A stretch of DNA of 64,000 nt from DATMXT01 sp963662765 (GTDB lineage: Bacteria > Bacillota > Clostridia > Oscillospirales > Feifaniaceae), in NCBI GenBank assembly GCA_963662765.2, contig CAXXUP010000001.1:1-64000 (forward strand), written 5' to 3'. The translations under genes were made by a program, and so were the position numbers. The notes under the pieces were generated by a model that was not told the DNA's origin, did not search any database, and saw only the letters and a list, made by a program, of their open reading frames with translations. Positions 34,948 to 43,385 of the stretch are shown here, piece after piece. Within the stretch, counting starts at the first letter, position 1. Every line of letters begins with the position of its first letter.

Positions 34948-35244
34948 TTACGCCTGCGCGTCGAAGGCGACTCTGCCGACGGCATACTTCGCAACGACTT
35001 TCTTGATGGCCTGGTGCAGCGGGTGGGGCTGGTAGGCCATTGCCGCCTCAAAATCGGTGAACTCTGAGTACAGCATCATCTCATACTCTTCGTCAAGAAG
35101 GTTTTCGGACACCTTGGCCAGTGTCAATCCGTCAATCTTGCCCATGACGGCGTCGAACTCGCCCTGAATCTCCTCCACAACCGCTTTGACCCCCTTTTCC
35201 TTTGCCGTATCGTTCAGTTTCCACATGACAATATGTCTTACCAT
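34948..35244 (-). CDS. Dabb-family (stress-responsive alpha/beta-barrel) protein
   Basis: 98 aa, whole-length Dabb domain: VRHIVMWKLNDTAKEKG, the middle strand LAKVSENLL, then YEMMLYSEFTDFEAAMAYQP and the closing HPLHQAIKKVVAKYAVGRVAFD. These dimeric ferredoxin-like barrels are found in stress proteins and small enzymes. Function here is unknown. A promoter TTGTTT-17-TATGAT can be read upstream on the minus strand. Confidence 0.88.
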   Translation of the reverse strand: MVRHIVMWKLNDTAKEKGVKAVVEEIQGEFDAVMGKIDGLTLAKVSENLLDEEYEMMLYSEFTDFEAAMAYQPHPLHQAIKKVVAKYAVGRVAFDAQA

Positions 35245-35558
35245 GCTGCGCCTCCAATTATAATATTTTTCTCATCATAACACTGCTTGAATCAAAAAAC
35301 AATGTTATTTATTATTATCTATTATTGGCATTGTTAACATTTGTGCAAAAAATGGCAAGGTGTCACCATTGCGAACTATTCGTTATTCAGGGTGAAAACG
35401 TGTCAACGATACTTATAAATATTGTCTCACGGCCCATAATATATACGGATTTTTGTTTAAAACGTTGAAAAAGAAATATTTTTGTTTTAAGCCTTTACTT
35501 GCTTATACAATAATGATATTCTTTGATAAGAAATTAACCTTCAAGGAGGATTATGTAA
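35245..35558. other. AT-rich intergenic region between Dabb gene and nifJ
   Basis: 314 bp, markedly AT-rich. It must hold the divergent promoters. For nifJ, TTTACT and TATTCT can be read about 17 bp apart near 35498-35526, which is weak. TTGTTAACATTTGTGCAA near 35333 matches half of the Rex (NADH-sensing repressor) consensus TTGTTAA-N4-TTAACAA well and the other half partly, so redox control of nifJ is possible. No RNA element was seen. Confidence 0.4.
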
Positions 35559-38500
35559 ATGGCGCGTCCCTTAAAATCCATGGATGGCAACACCGCCGCG
35601 GCGCATGTTGCCTATGCGTTCACCGAAGTCGCCGCAATTTTCCCCATCACCCCCTCATCCGTTATGGCGGAGCTTGCCGATGTCTGGTCTGCCGATGGCC
35701 GCAAGAACATATTCGGTCAGACTGTCCACGTTGCCGAGATGCAGTCCGAGGGCGGCGCGGCAGGCGCTCTGCACGGGTCCCTTTCCGCAGGCGCTTTGAC
35801 CACCACCTTTACGGCCTCGCAGGGCCTGCTGCTCATGATTCCCAACATGCTAAAGATCGCCGGTGAGCTGCTGCCGGGCGTCATCCACTGCTCCGCCCGT
35901 GCCATCGCATCCCATGCCCTCTCCATTTTTGGAGACCATTCCGACGTCATGTCCTGCCGTCAGACCGGTTTTGCCATGCTCTCCTCCGCCAACCCACAGG
36001 AGGTCATGGATCTCGGCGCCGTCGCCCACCTTGCGGCCATCAAGGGCCATGTACCGTTCCTGCACTTCTTTGACGGATTCCGTACCTCCCACGAAATCCA
36101 GAAAGTGGCCGCCTGGGAGTATGAAGACTTAAAATCCATGGTGGACATGGATGCCGTTCAGGCTTTCCGCGACGGTGCTCTGTCGCCCGAGCACCCCTAT
36201 ACAAAGGGTACCGCCCAGAATCCCGACATCTTCTTCCAATCCCGTGAAGCCTGCAACAGTTACTACAACGCGCTGCCCAAGGTCGTTGAGGAGTATATGA
36301 ATAAGGTCAATAAGCTGACCGGCAAGAAGTATAAGCTTTTCAACTACTACGGCGACAGGAATGCCACCGACGTCATCGTTGCGATGGGCTCGGCATGCGA
36401 CACCTCCGAGGAAGTCATCGACTATATGACCGCCAAAGGCGAGAAGGTCGGCCTTGTCAAAATCCATCTCTATCGCCCCTTCTCGGTCAAGCATTTTGTT
36501 GACTCGCTGCCGGCGACCTGCCAGCGCATCGCCGTCCTCGACCGCACCAAGGAGCCCGGCGCCATCGGCGATCCGCTCTATCTTGACGTTGTCACCGCCC
36601 TCTCCGAGGCCGGCCGCAGCGACATCAAGGTAATCGGCGGCCGGTACGGCCTTGGCTCCAAGGACTTCTCGCCCGCCTGCGTCTTCGCAATCTATGAGAA
36701 CCTTGCCGCCCGCCGGCCCAAGAACGGCTTTACGGTCGGCATCAACGATGATGTGACCAGAACCTCACTGAGGCTCAAGGCTGCCCCTGACACATCCGCC
36801 CGCGGCACCGTCTCTTGCAAATTCTGGGGACTCGGGTCTGACGGCACGGTCGGCGCCAACAAAAACACCATCAAGATTATCGGCGACTACACCAACTTGA
36901 ACGTCCAGGCCTATTTCGCCTACGACTCCAAGAAGTCCGGCGGCGTAACAGTCTCTCACCTGCGGTTTGGCCGCAAACCCATCAAAAGCACTTACTTCAT
37001 CAAAAAGGCCGACTTCGTGGCCTGCCACAACATGTCCTACCTTACGAAGTATGACATGACCGGGGACCTCGCCGACGGAGGCACCTTCCTGCTCAACACC
37101 TCCTACAGCGCCGACGAAATCGGCAATTATCTGCCCTCCAACGTCAAGCGCGACCTCGCCCGCAAAAACTGCAAGTTCTACATCATCGACGGCATTGGCA
37201 TCGCCCGTGAAATCGGTATGGGCAACCGTATCAACACGATCCTGCAGGCAGCTTTCTTCAAGCTGAGCAAAATCATGCCCATTGAGCTTGCCGTCGATAA
37301 GATGAAGGAAGCAGTTATCAAGAGTTACGGCACCAAGGGCGAAAAAGTCGTCAACATGAACAACGCCGCCATCGACCGCGGCTTGACCGGCACCATTAAA
37401 GTATCGGTCCCCAGAGATTGGGCCCATGAGTCCGCCGGGCTTACAGAGCGTCCGGTCATCGGCGACGACGAAGCCCTTGTTGCCTTTGTCAAAGAGGTTG
37501 TCCGCCCGATGGAGGCTCTGAATGGCGACAGCCTGCCGGTGTCCGCCTTTATGGACTATGCCGACGGCAAATTGCCGGCCGGCACCGCCGCATTCGAGAA
37601 GCGCGGCATCGCCGTCGACATCCCAGAGTGGGATTCCACCAAGTGCATTCAGTGCAACCAGTGCTCGCTGGTTTGCCCGCACGCCTGCATCCGTCCCTTC
37701 GCCATGACAAAGGAGGAGGTTGCGGCCGCCCCCGCCGGCTTTATCGGCAAGCCCATGACCGGAAAGGGCCTCGAGGAGTACACCTTCACCATCCGGGTCA
37801 GCCCGCTGGACTGCACCGGCTGCGGCAACTGCGCCGCCATCTGCCCCGCCAAGGACAAGGCCCTTATCATGAAGCCGGCCCTCTCGCAGCTCGATAAGCA
37901 GGCGTCCTATGACTATGCCGTGGCCAAAGTCACTGAAAAGAAGCTTCCCTTTGCCGAGAACACTGTCAAGGGTTCCCAGTTCAAAACCCCGCTGCTCGAG
38001 TACTCCGGCGCCTGCGGCGGCTGCGGCGAGACGCCGTATGCCAAGCTTGTCACCCAGCTCTACGGCGACCGTATGTTCATTGCGAATGCCACCGGCTGCT
38101 CCTCCATCTGGGGCGGTTCCTCCCCCGCCACCCCCTACACCAAGAACCGTTTCGGCCGCGGTCCCGCATGGGCCAACTCCCTGTTCGAGGACAATGCCGA
38201 ATACGGCTATGGCATGTTTTTAGCCATCAGGCAGCGCCGCGAGAAGCTGATCGAAGATTGCAAGGCTTTTGCCGATTCTCTCGAGGAGGGCAAGAAGCGT
38301 AACAATAAAGAATGGATCGAACAGTCCGAGGCCTGCGCCGAGTGGCTATCGGTAAAGGACGATCCTGAGCTTTCTCGCAAAGCAGGAGAGCGGGTCGTTG
38401 CCTCCATGGAAGCCGCCGTCAACTGCCCGTCTCCCCGTAAGCCCGCCATCCTGAAAAACGCAGACCTGCTGCCAAAGCAGATCATTTGGATCTTCGGCGG

Positions 38501-39137
38501 CGACGGCTGGGCATACGACATCGGTTTTGGTGGCCTTGACCATGTGCTGGCCTCCGGCGAGGATGTCAATGTGCTGGTCTTTGACACCGAGGTCTACTCC
38601 AACACCGGCGGCCAGTCCTCTAAGTCCACGCCGACAGGCTCTGTCGCGCAGTTTGCGGCAGCCGGCAAGACGGTCAAGAAAAAAGACCTTCCGGCCATTG
38701 CCATGACTTACGGCTATGTCTACACCGCCTCTATCTGCATGGGCGCCGACTTCGGCCAGACCGTGAAGGCCATCTCCGAGGCAGCCTCTTACAACGGCCC
38801 GTCGCTCGTCGTCGCCTACGCCCCCTGCATCAACCACGGGATTAGGGCCGGTATGGGCACCGCCCAAATGGAATCCAAGGCCGCCGTCGAGGCCGGCTAC
38901 TGGTTCAATTATCGGTACGACCCACGCCTGAAGGCCGAAGGCAAGAACCCCTTCCAACTCGACAGCAAGGAGCCCAAGGAGGATTACCTGAACTTCCTCA
39001 AGAAGGAAGTTCGCTACACCTCGCTCGAGCTCACCTTCCCAGACAGGGCCAAGGAGCTCTTCGCAAAGGCCGCCGAGGGCAGCAAAGAGAAGTATGCACA
39101 GCTCAAAGCCCTAGCCGACGGCAACACCTGTCTCTGA
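35559..39137 (+). CDS. nifJ: Pyruvate:ferredoxin (flavodoxin) oxidoreductase, single-chain
   Basis: 1192 aa, the full fused form. Domain order: alpha (AAAHVAYAFTEVAAIFPITP), gamma, linker, a ferredoxin insert with two [4Fe-4S] motifs (CIQCNQCSLVCPHAC and CTGCGNCAAICPAK, residues about 690-770), then the beta domain binding a further cluster and TPP (CGGCGETPYAKL, ATGCSSIWGGSSPATPY, FGGDGWAYDIGFGG, VYSNTGGQSSKSTPTGS). It converts pyruvate and CoA to acetyl-CoA, CO2 and reduced ferredoxin, the hallmark of clostridial fermentation. SD AAGGAGG lies upstream of the ATG. Confidence 0.98.
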   Translation: MARPLKSMDGNTAAAHVAYAFTEVAAIFPITPSSVMAELADVWSADGRKNIFGQTVHVAEMQSEGGAAGALHGSLSAGALTTTFTASQGLLLMIPNMLKIAGELLPGVIHCSARAIASHALSIFGDHSDVMSCRQTGFAMLSSANPQEVMDLGAVAHLAAIKGHVPFLHFFDGFRTSHEIQKVAAWEYEDLKSMVDMDAVQAFRDGALSPEHPYTKGTAQNPDIFFQSREACNSYYNALPKVVEEYMNKVNKLTGKKYKLFNYYGDRNATDVIVAMGSACDTSEEVIDYMTAKGEKVGLVKIHLYRPFSVKHFVDSLPATCQRIAVLDRTKEPGAIGDPLYLDVVTALSEAGRSDIKVIGGRYGLGSKDFSPACVFAIYENLAARRPKNGFTVGINDDVTRTSLRLKAAPDTSARGTVSCKFWGLGSDGTVGANKNTIKIIGDYTNLNVQAYFAYDSKKSGGVTVSHLRFGRKPIKSTYFIKKADFVACHNMSYLTKYDMTGDLADGGTFLLNTSYSADEIGNYLPSNVKRDLARKNCKFYIIDGIGIAREIGMGNRINTILQAAFFKLSKIMPIELAVDKMKEAVIKSYGTKGEKVVNMNNAAIDRGLTGTIKVSVPRDWAHESAGLTERPVIGDDEALVAFVKEVVRPMEALNGDSLPVSAFMDYADGKLPAGTAAFEKRGIAVDIPEWDSTKCIQCNQCSLVCPHACIRPFAMTKEEVAAAPAGFIGKPMTGKGLEEYTFTIRVSPLDCTGCGNCAAICPAKDKALIMKPALSQLDKQASYDYAVAKVTEKKLPFAENTVKGSQFKTPLLEYSGACGGCGETPYAKLVTQLYGDRMFIANATGCSSIWGGSSPATPYTKNRFGRGPAWANSLFEDNAEYGYGMFLAIRQRREKLIEDCKAFADSLEEGKKRNNKEWIEQSEACAEWLSVKDDPELSRKAGERVVASMEAAVNCPSPRKPAILKNADLLPKQIIWIFGGDGWAYDIGFGGLDHVLASGEDVNVLVFDTEVYSNTGGQSSKSTPTGSVAQFAAAGKTVKKKDLPAIAMTYGYVYTASICMGADFGQTVKAISEAASYNGPSLVVAYAPCINHGIRAGMGTAQMESKAAVEAGYWFNYRYDPRLKAEGKNPFQLDSKEPKEDYLNFLKKEVRYTSLELTFPDRAKELFAKAAEGSKEKYAQLKALADGNTCL

Positions 39138-39150
39138 TAGATCAGTTAAA

Positions 39151-39174
39151 TAAAGCCCCCATAAGGGGGGCTTC
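39151..39174. terminator. Terminator of nifJ (short hairpin)
   Basis: GCCCCC-ataa-GGGGGGC (about 39155-39171). The T-tract is better on the minus strand (CTTTATTT), so it can also end the membrane-protein transcript. Confidence 0.65.
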
Positions 39175-39188
39175 ACCGGATGGTTACA

Positions 39189-39229
39189 GCAGGCGGGAGG
39201 CGAAACAAATTGTTTCGCCTCCCGCCTGC
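39189..39229. repeat. Perfect 19-bp inverted repeat
   Basis: Left arm 39189-39207 and right arm 39211-39229 are perfect complements, separated by only 3 bp (GCAGGCGGGAGGCGAAACA / TGTTTCGCCTCCCGCCTGC). No U-run follows on either strand, so it is not a standard terminator. It lies right at the boundary of the AT-rich island. Confidence 0.92.
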
Positions 39230-39281
39230 TTCGTCGAAAGTCCAAAAGAATGATTGGTGTGGTATGCAAAAAAACATTAGA

Positions 39282-39953
39282 TTAGACGTTGCTATTCTTC
39301 GTTTTCATGTCTGCGTAACCAATGCAAACAGTCCACACATAAGCGCAGGTCTTCGGGATCATCAGCATGCCGATCAGTGGGTCTACATCTGCCCACAGCA
39401 CAACCGGAATGTAAAAGGCAAAGCTCGCTGCAATTGTGAGCCACATAAATCTAAATGAGGCGTCTTTATGTTCCTTTGCACTATTGTAGAATAATACGAT
39501 GATGATCGCTCCCAAAATTGCAAATGGGACGTTTCTGTAGATTCCCCAAAATAAAGATGGATTTGCGCTAGTCCAACCATTTTGCGGAAAAAGGCAAAGA
39601 GCAATTCTCAGTGCGGCCAAAGCAAAAACCGCAAGCGTAAGACTTGGTTTGTCACTGATGTGATAACGCTTTCTCCAAACATAATAGAGGATGACATAGA
39701 ACACAGTCATCGTCACAGACGTGATAAACTTGCCTATTCCGAGCGCAGTTGTGTAGCTTTCAAGACCTGTTGTACATAGGGCAACAGCGCGAGGTACTAA
39801 GTGAAAGGAATCCCCAAGCCCTAAAACAACCGCCATAATACCGAATAAAGTGTACTGCTCATTACCTTTGGCGTTTTTTATCATTAAAATGCCCAAAGTT
39901 ATGACTGTCGCTAAGTTTACTGCATCGAATATAGTTTCTATAATTACTTGCAT
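39282..39953 (-). CDS. Seven-helix membrane protein of unknown function
   Basis: 223 aa with seven predicted membrane helices (about 2-25, 33-59, 70-93, 102-121, 133-155, 165-186, 189-213). Conserved-looking polar residues inside helices: GLGDSFHLVPRAV (helix 2), GIYRNVPFAILG (helix 5) and a Lys in helix 7 (MLMIPKTCAYVWTVCIGY). I do not recognise the family. Codon use and base composition are AT-rich, unlike the flanking genes, suggesting recent acquisition with the TetR gene upstream. A palindrome identical in design to one upstream of tetR lies just before its SD (GGAG). Probably repressed by that regulator; a transport or sensing role is guesswork. Confidence 0.75.
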   Translation of the reverse strand: MQVIIETIFDAVNLATVITLGILMIKNAKGNEQYTLFGIMAVVLGLGDSFHLVPRAVALCTTGLESYTTALGIGKFITSVTMTVFYVILYYVWRKRYHISDKPSLTLAVFALAALRIALCLFPQNGWTSANPSLFWGIYRNVPFAILGAIIIVLFYNSAKEHKDASFRFMWLTIAASFAFYIPVVLWADVDPLIGMLMIPKTCAYVWTVCIGYADMKTKNSNV

Positions 39954-39976
39954 GGTACATCTCCATAATATTAAAA

Positions 39977-39989
39977 TGAACGTCGTTCA
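39977..39989. promoter_or_regulatory. Putative TetR operator before membrane protein
   Basis: The perfect palindrome TGAACGTCGTTCA. The same TGAAC-N3-GTTCA pattern occurs upstream of the TetR gene (40608-40620). Confidence 0.75.
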
Positions 39990-40002
39990 ATTTGATCCCT
40001 GT

Positions 40003-40028
40003 AAAAAGCCCACGCAAAGGTGGGCCTT
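40003..40028 (-). terminator. Terminator of tetR
   Basis: GCCCAC / GTGGGC (40008-40013 and 40020-40025), followed on the minus strand by TTTTTAC. The membrane gene therefore needs its own promoter. Confidence 0.75.
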
Positions 40029-40032
40029 GTGC

Positions 40033-40590
40033 CTAATAGATTACTCGTGAAATTACTTCCAGCAACACCGTGCAGGAGCTCTCTTTTTTCATCAATGTCG
40101 AAATAATGTTTGAAAACACAAACTCAACCAAATCATTTTTCGAGAATGATTCATTAAATGCACTCGCTTTGACTGCCATGTCGCTGCCCAGTGAATTCAG
40201 CATAGCATTTTTTATGTGCGACATATACTGATTCATTGCTATACGAGCTTTACTCAAATCAACGCTTGATGCACTGACTAAATGCGCGCTGAAAAAGTTG
40301 GGGTATTTTTTACATCCCGCTTGAATACAGCAAAAGACGGAATTTACATGCTTAATAAAATCCGCCGAATCATCGATCTCTTGTATTTCACTCATTATCT
40401 CTTTCCATATGGATCCGATTGTCGCAATGATCAAGTCGCTTTTTGATGGAAAATAGTTGTAGATTGAACCGACTGCCACCTTGCATTTTTTCGCAACATT
40501 TCGCATGTTTAAGTCCTGTAAATCCTTTTCACACACCATCTCTTTTGCGGCGGATAATACAGACTCTTGCGAAATAAAGGCCTTATACAT
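40033..40590 (-). CDS. TetR/AcrR-family transcriptional regulator
   Basis: 185 aa. N-terminal HTH residues 8-55 (ILSAA-like VLSAAKEMVCEKDLQDLNMR, VAKKCKVAVGSIYNYFPSKS). The C-terminal ligand-binding helices are divergent and Ser/Asn-rich. AT-rich, like the neighbouring membrane gene. Its own promoter region contains TGAACAATGTTCA, and the membrane gene carries a near-copy, so it probably represses both. Confidence 0.92.
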   Translation of the reverse strand: MYKAFISQESVLSAAKEMVCEKDLQDLNMRNVAKKCKVAVGSIYNYFPSKSDLIIATIGSIWKEIMSEIQEIDDSADFIKHVNSVFCCIQAGCKKYPNFFSAHLVSASSVDLSKARIAMNQYMSHIKNAMLNSLGSDMAVKASAFNESFSKNDLVEFVFSNIISTLMKKESSCTVLLEVISRVIY

Positions 40591-40607
40591 ACAACACCTC
40601 CAAACTG

Positions 40608-40620
40608 AACAATGTTCATT
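40608..40620. promoter_or_regulatory. Putative TetR autoregulatory operator
   Basis: The palindrome TGAACAATGTTCA, 18 bp before the tetR start. Confidence 0.75.
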
Positions 40621-40956
40621 TTAGCATATATTTACTTGAATGTCAACACAGTTGCAAACATTTTGCTGCGACCGCTGTTCCCAACGCGTGCAAAACAGAG
40701 CCTGCGGTACCGCAAAAGGCAATCTCACGAAAGATCCGCCATACGGCGGATCAGGATATTGTTTTGTTGACAACTGTCCATCGACCGCCGCCAGCACAAG
40801 CAGCCAGTCGATGCACTACACCATGCCCTATACGCAGAGAAAAGGCGGACAGCCTTAGCCATCCGCCCAAACTTCCCTATGACGCCCCATCTTAAGGGGA
40901 GCCTTTTTGATTTCATATCATCTTTTGGCGGCAAAAAGGCTGCCGGCCACACCCGT
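40621..40956. other. Intergenic region with several hairpins, no clear gene
   Basis: 336 bp. Contains a hairpin GATCCGCC/GGCGGATC (40733-40752) and a minus-strand terminator-like hairpin GGCGGA/TCCGCC followed by TTTTC (about 40838-40867) that can end the acetyltransferase transcript. A plus-oriented CCCC/GGGG hairpin followed by TTTTT lies near 40884-40907. Short open frames on both strands look random or decayed. Confidence 0.5.
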
Positions 40957-41466
40957 TTAGTCCTTCCAGGGGTGATAGGTGTTGTCTGGCGGAACTTCCG
41001 ACAGAAGCACCCGGGGCTTTGGCATGACGACGGTGGCACCCGCCGGCACATCGTCGACGACGACGCAGTTTGCACCGATGCGCACATTGTCGCCGATTTT
41101 CACATTGCCGATAACCTTGGCCCCCGCCCCAATGTAGACATTGCGGCCGATGGTCGGCGCCCCAAACCGTTTGCTGCCCGTCGACGTAACCGAGCCAACC
41201 GTCACCTGGTGGAAAATGGTGCAGCCCTCACCGATGGTGGCCCCAAGCGAAATGAAAATGCCATTTAGCTGGTGTGGCGTCTCAAACGGGGTGATGGCCT
41301 CCCGCACCGGGATACTGGCATTGTAGCGGCGCTGAATGCGCTCGATGCGCATGCGCAGCAGTTTGCCCGAGAGACCAGACGCCTTTTGGGCTTTTCGGTA
41401 GAGCTCCCAGTGTCGCTTTGTATAGTCCGGTAAAAAAAACAGCCGGATCGTCCTAAGAATATCCAC
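40957..41466 (-). CDS. Serine O-acetyltransferase-like hexapeptide acetyltransferase
   Basis: 169 aa, GTG start (AAGGAGG just upstream). A left-handed beta-helix: GIFISLGATIGEGCTIFHQV, IGRNVYIGAGAKVIGNVKIG and IGANCVVVDDVPAGATVV. The length is shorter than CysE and lacks most of its helical N-terminus, so this could be a CysE-like or polysaccharide-associated acetyltransferase. A lone gene upstream of a kdpDE-like pair's 3' end. Confidence 0.8.
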   Translation of the reverse strand: MDILRTIRLFFLPDYTKRHWELYRKAQKASGLSGKLLRMRIERIQRRYNASIPVREAITPFETPHQLNGIFISLGATIGEGCTIFHQVTVGSVTSTGSKRFGAPTIGRNVYIGAGAKVIGNVKIGDNVRIGANCVVVDDVPAGATVVMPKPRVLLSEVPPDNTYHPWKD

Positions 41467-41562
41467 ATTGCCTCCTTGGCGTTTCGCAGCGCCCCGGGTA
41501 GGTGCTCTCCTCCGGGGGCGTCGCTTACTTATGATCCGTGTCGTCTTGCTGTGGGGCGCCCG

Positions 41563-42237
41563 CTACTCGGCCGCCATCCGGTACCCAACCCCGATGTCGG
41601 TCAAGATATAGCGCGGTTCAGCCGGGTTTTTCTCTATTTTTCGGCGGATATTGGCCATATTGACACGGAGAATCTTGTTGTCCTGCGGAATGTAATCCCC
41701 CCATATACTGCGCATGATAAAGTCGTACGTGAAGGGAAGTCCCGGGGTCTTGGCCAGAAGCTCCACGATTCGGTACTCGTTTTGAGTGAGGTGCACCTCT
41801 TTGTCGTCGACCGTGACGAGGCGGCGTGCGAAATCCACCATGAGCTTGTCGAGGCTATAGCTCATTGCAGCGGCATCTTTGCGGCGCAGTGCACTGCGCA
41901 CACGGGCCAGAAGCTCCTGCGTGCCAAACGGCTTTGTGACATAGTCGGTCGCCCCGAGGTCTAGGGCAGCCACCTTGTCGTTTTCCCGCTCTCTGGCCGA
42001 CACGATGATGATGGGGCCACCGTACCAGTTTTTGAGCTGGGCCAACACTGCCATTCCATCCATGTCCGGAAGGCCTAAGTCCAGCAAGATGATGTCGGGC
42101 GTCAAAGCTGCCGCCGTGTGCAGCGCCTTTGCCGCGTCGGGGGCAGTCGTTGACTCATAACCCTCCGCTGTCAGCAACGTTGCGAGAAAGCGGGCTATAA
42201 TTTCGTCGTCTTCGACGATCAGAATAGTCTCTTTCAT
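41563..42237 (-). CDS. kdpE: KdpE-like response regulator
   Basis: 224 aa from the ATG at 42237 (GGAGGAGGAAG upstream). Receiver domain with acidic pocket (VEDDE), phospho-acceptor Asp in IILLDLGLPDMDG and TKPFGTQEL; OmpR-type winged helix with HLTQNEYRIVELL and LRVNMANIRRKIE. Start overlaps the kinase stop (ATGA). In known systems KdpE turns on the KdpFABC potassium pump; no such pump is in the window. Confidence 0.9.
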   Translation of the reverse strand: MKETILIVEDDEIIARFLATLLTAEGYESTTAPDAAKALHTAAALTPDIILLDLGLPDMDGMAVLAQLKNWYGGPIIIVSARERENDKVAALDLGATDYVTKPFGTQELLARVRSALRRKDAAAMSYSLDKLMVDFARRLVTVDDKEVHLTQNEYRIVELLAKTPGLPFTYDFIMRSIWGDYIPQDNKILRVNMANIRRKIEKNPAEPRYILTDIGVGYRMAAE

Positions 42238-43262
42238 GCCTCTTCCTCCTCTGCCGGAAGCGTAAATCTGAAAATTGCGCCCCCGTTTTCTTTGTTTTGA
42301 CAGGTAATTTCGCCGCCGTGTGCCCGAACAATGGTACGGCATAGCGACAGCCCGATTCCGAGTCCCCGAGAGCTGTCGGGCGGGCGCTGCCTACCCCGCT
42401 CGAAGATGGTGGCAAGCTGTTCGGGCGGGATTCCATGTCCTCTGTCGGACACCGATAAGGCCGCGAGGCCCCCCTGCGGCGGCTCGATTTCAACGGTGAT
42501 CGGCGGGGCGGCGTATTTGTATGCATTTTCGATGAGGTTGATCAGCACCCGCTCGATGAGCGCCGCATCCGCTCGGACAATGACAAGGCCATCCGGCGCT
42601 TTGATTTTAATGTCGCTGCCCGAAAGCCTCGACCGGCACCTCGCGACCGCCTGATAGACGATCTCCTCCACCGGCTGCGCCTGGGTGCAAAGCACCGCAC
42701 TGCCCTCCATCCGCGTAGACGATAGCACGTTTTCCGCCATATTGAGCAGCCATTCGGCATCGTCCTTTATGTCCGACACCAGCGACCGACGATCGATGTC
42801 GGCCAGCTTGTCCCAACTTTGGAGCAACACCGATGCCGAGCCGATAACCGAGGTCAACGGCGTGCGAAGGTCATGCGAGACAGAGCGCAAAAGGTCTGCC
42901 CGGGTCTTCTCGACCTCCGCGGTCTTTGCGAGGTTGGCCTGCCGCTTGGCCCTCGTGGCCAGCATACTGGTCATGGCAGACACTGCGAACATGGAGATAA
43001 ATGTCAGCGGGTAGCCCGCCAGCAGGAAGTTGATTTTCATATAGGGAACTGTAAGAAAAAAATTGGAGCCAAACACACCGACTGCCGAAGCCACAAGCCC
43101 CCAGCCGTAACCCTCGGTCTGCATGGCGACGAGGTAGACGGCCAAGATGAAAACCAAGTTGACCTCACCGACGTTGCCGACCCATTTTAAGAGCCAAGCC
43201 CCTCCCATGGCGACCGTCATGGCCCCAAGTGTGATCAGCCCGTCGCGCACATTACGTCGCAC
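42234..43262 (-). CDS. KdpD-type sensor histidine kinase lacking the N-terminal KdpD domain
   Basis: 342 aa from the GTG at 43262 (GAAGG upstream; a longer frame starts at 43307). Four helices of a DUF4118-type membrane domain (LVFILAVYLVAMQTEGYG, SNFFLTVPYMKINFLLAGYP), then the H-box LLRSVSHDLRTPLTSVIGSA, N-box LIENAYKYA and G-boxes SDRGHGIPPEQ and GLGIGLSLCRTI. Classic KdpD also carries a large cytoplasmic ATP/USP region, absent here. Signal unknown; K+ or osmotic stress by analogy. Confidence 0.88.
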   Translation of the reverse strand: MRRNVRDGLITLGAMTVAMGGAWLLKWVGNVGEVNLVFILAVYLVAMQTEGYGWGLVASAVGVFGSNFFLTVPYMKINFLLAGYPLTFISMFAVSAMTSMLATRAKRQANLAKTAEVEKTRADLLRSVSHDLRTPLTSVIGSASVLLQSWDKLADIDRRSLVSDIKDDAEWLLNMAENVLSSTRMEGSAVLCTQAQPVEEIVYQAVARCRSRLSGSDIKIKAPDGLVIVRADAALIERVLINLIENAYKYAAPPITVEIEPPQGGLAALSVSDRGHGIPPEQLATIFERGRQRPPDSSRGLGIGLSLCRTIVRAHGGEITCQNKENGGAIFRFTLPAEEEEA

Positions 43263-43315
43263 CGCGTCACCTTCCCTCTTGCATAGAGTATACTGCGAAG
43301 GTGGCAAAAATGCAA

Positions 43316-43344
43316 TTGAAAAGGTCCTGCCCTCATAGTATAAT
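43316..43344 (+). promoter_or_regulatory. Promoter of tandem M20 genes
   Basis: TTGAAA (43316-43321), a 17-bp spacer and TATAAT (43339-43344), 41 bp before the first ATG. Confidence 0.8.
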
Positions 43345-43385
43345 CGTTTTGAGTTTATTGAGTTCGATGAGGAGGCGCACCACCA

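Noticed and set aside
36765..37682. A long minus-strand open frame inside nifJ
   Set aside because: nifJ is certain in the other strand; the frame results from codon bias.
40640..40858. A short open frame in the gap next to tetR
   Set aside because: No SD, low-complexity composition, and several hairpins within; no homology that I can see.
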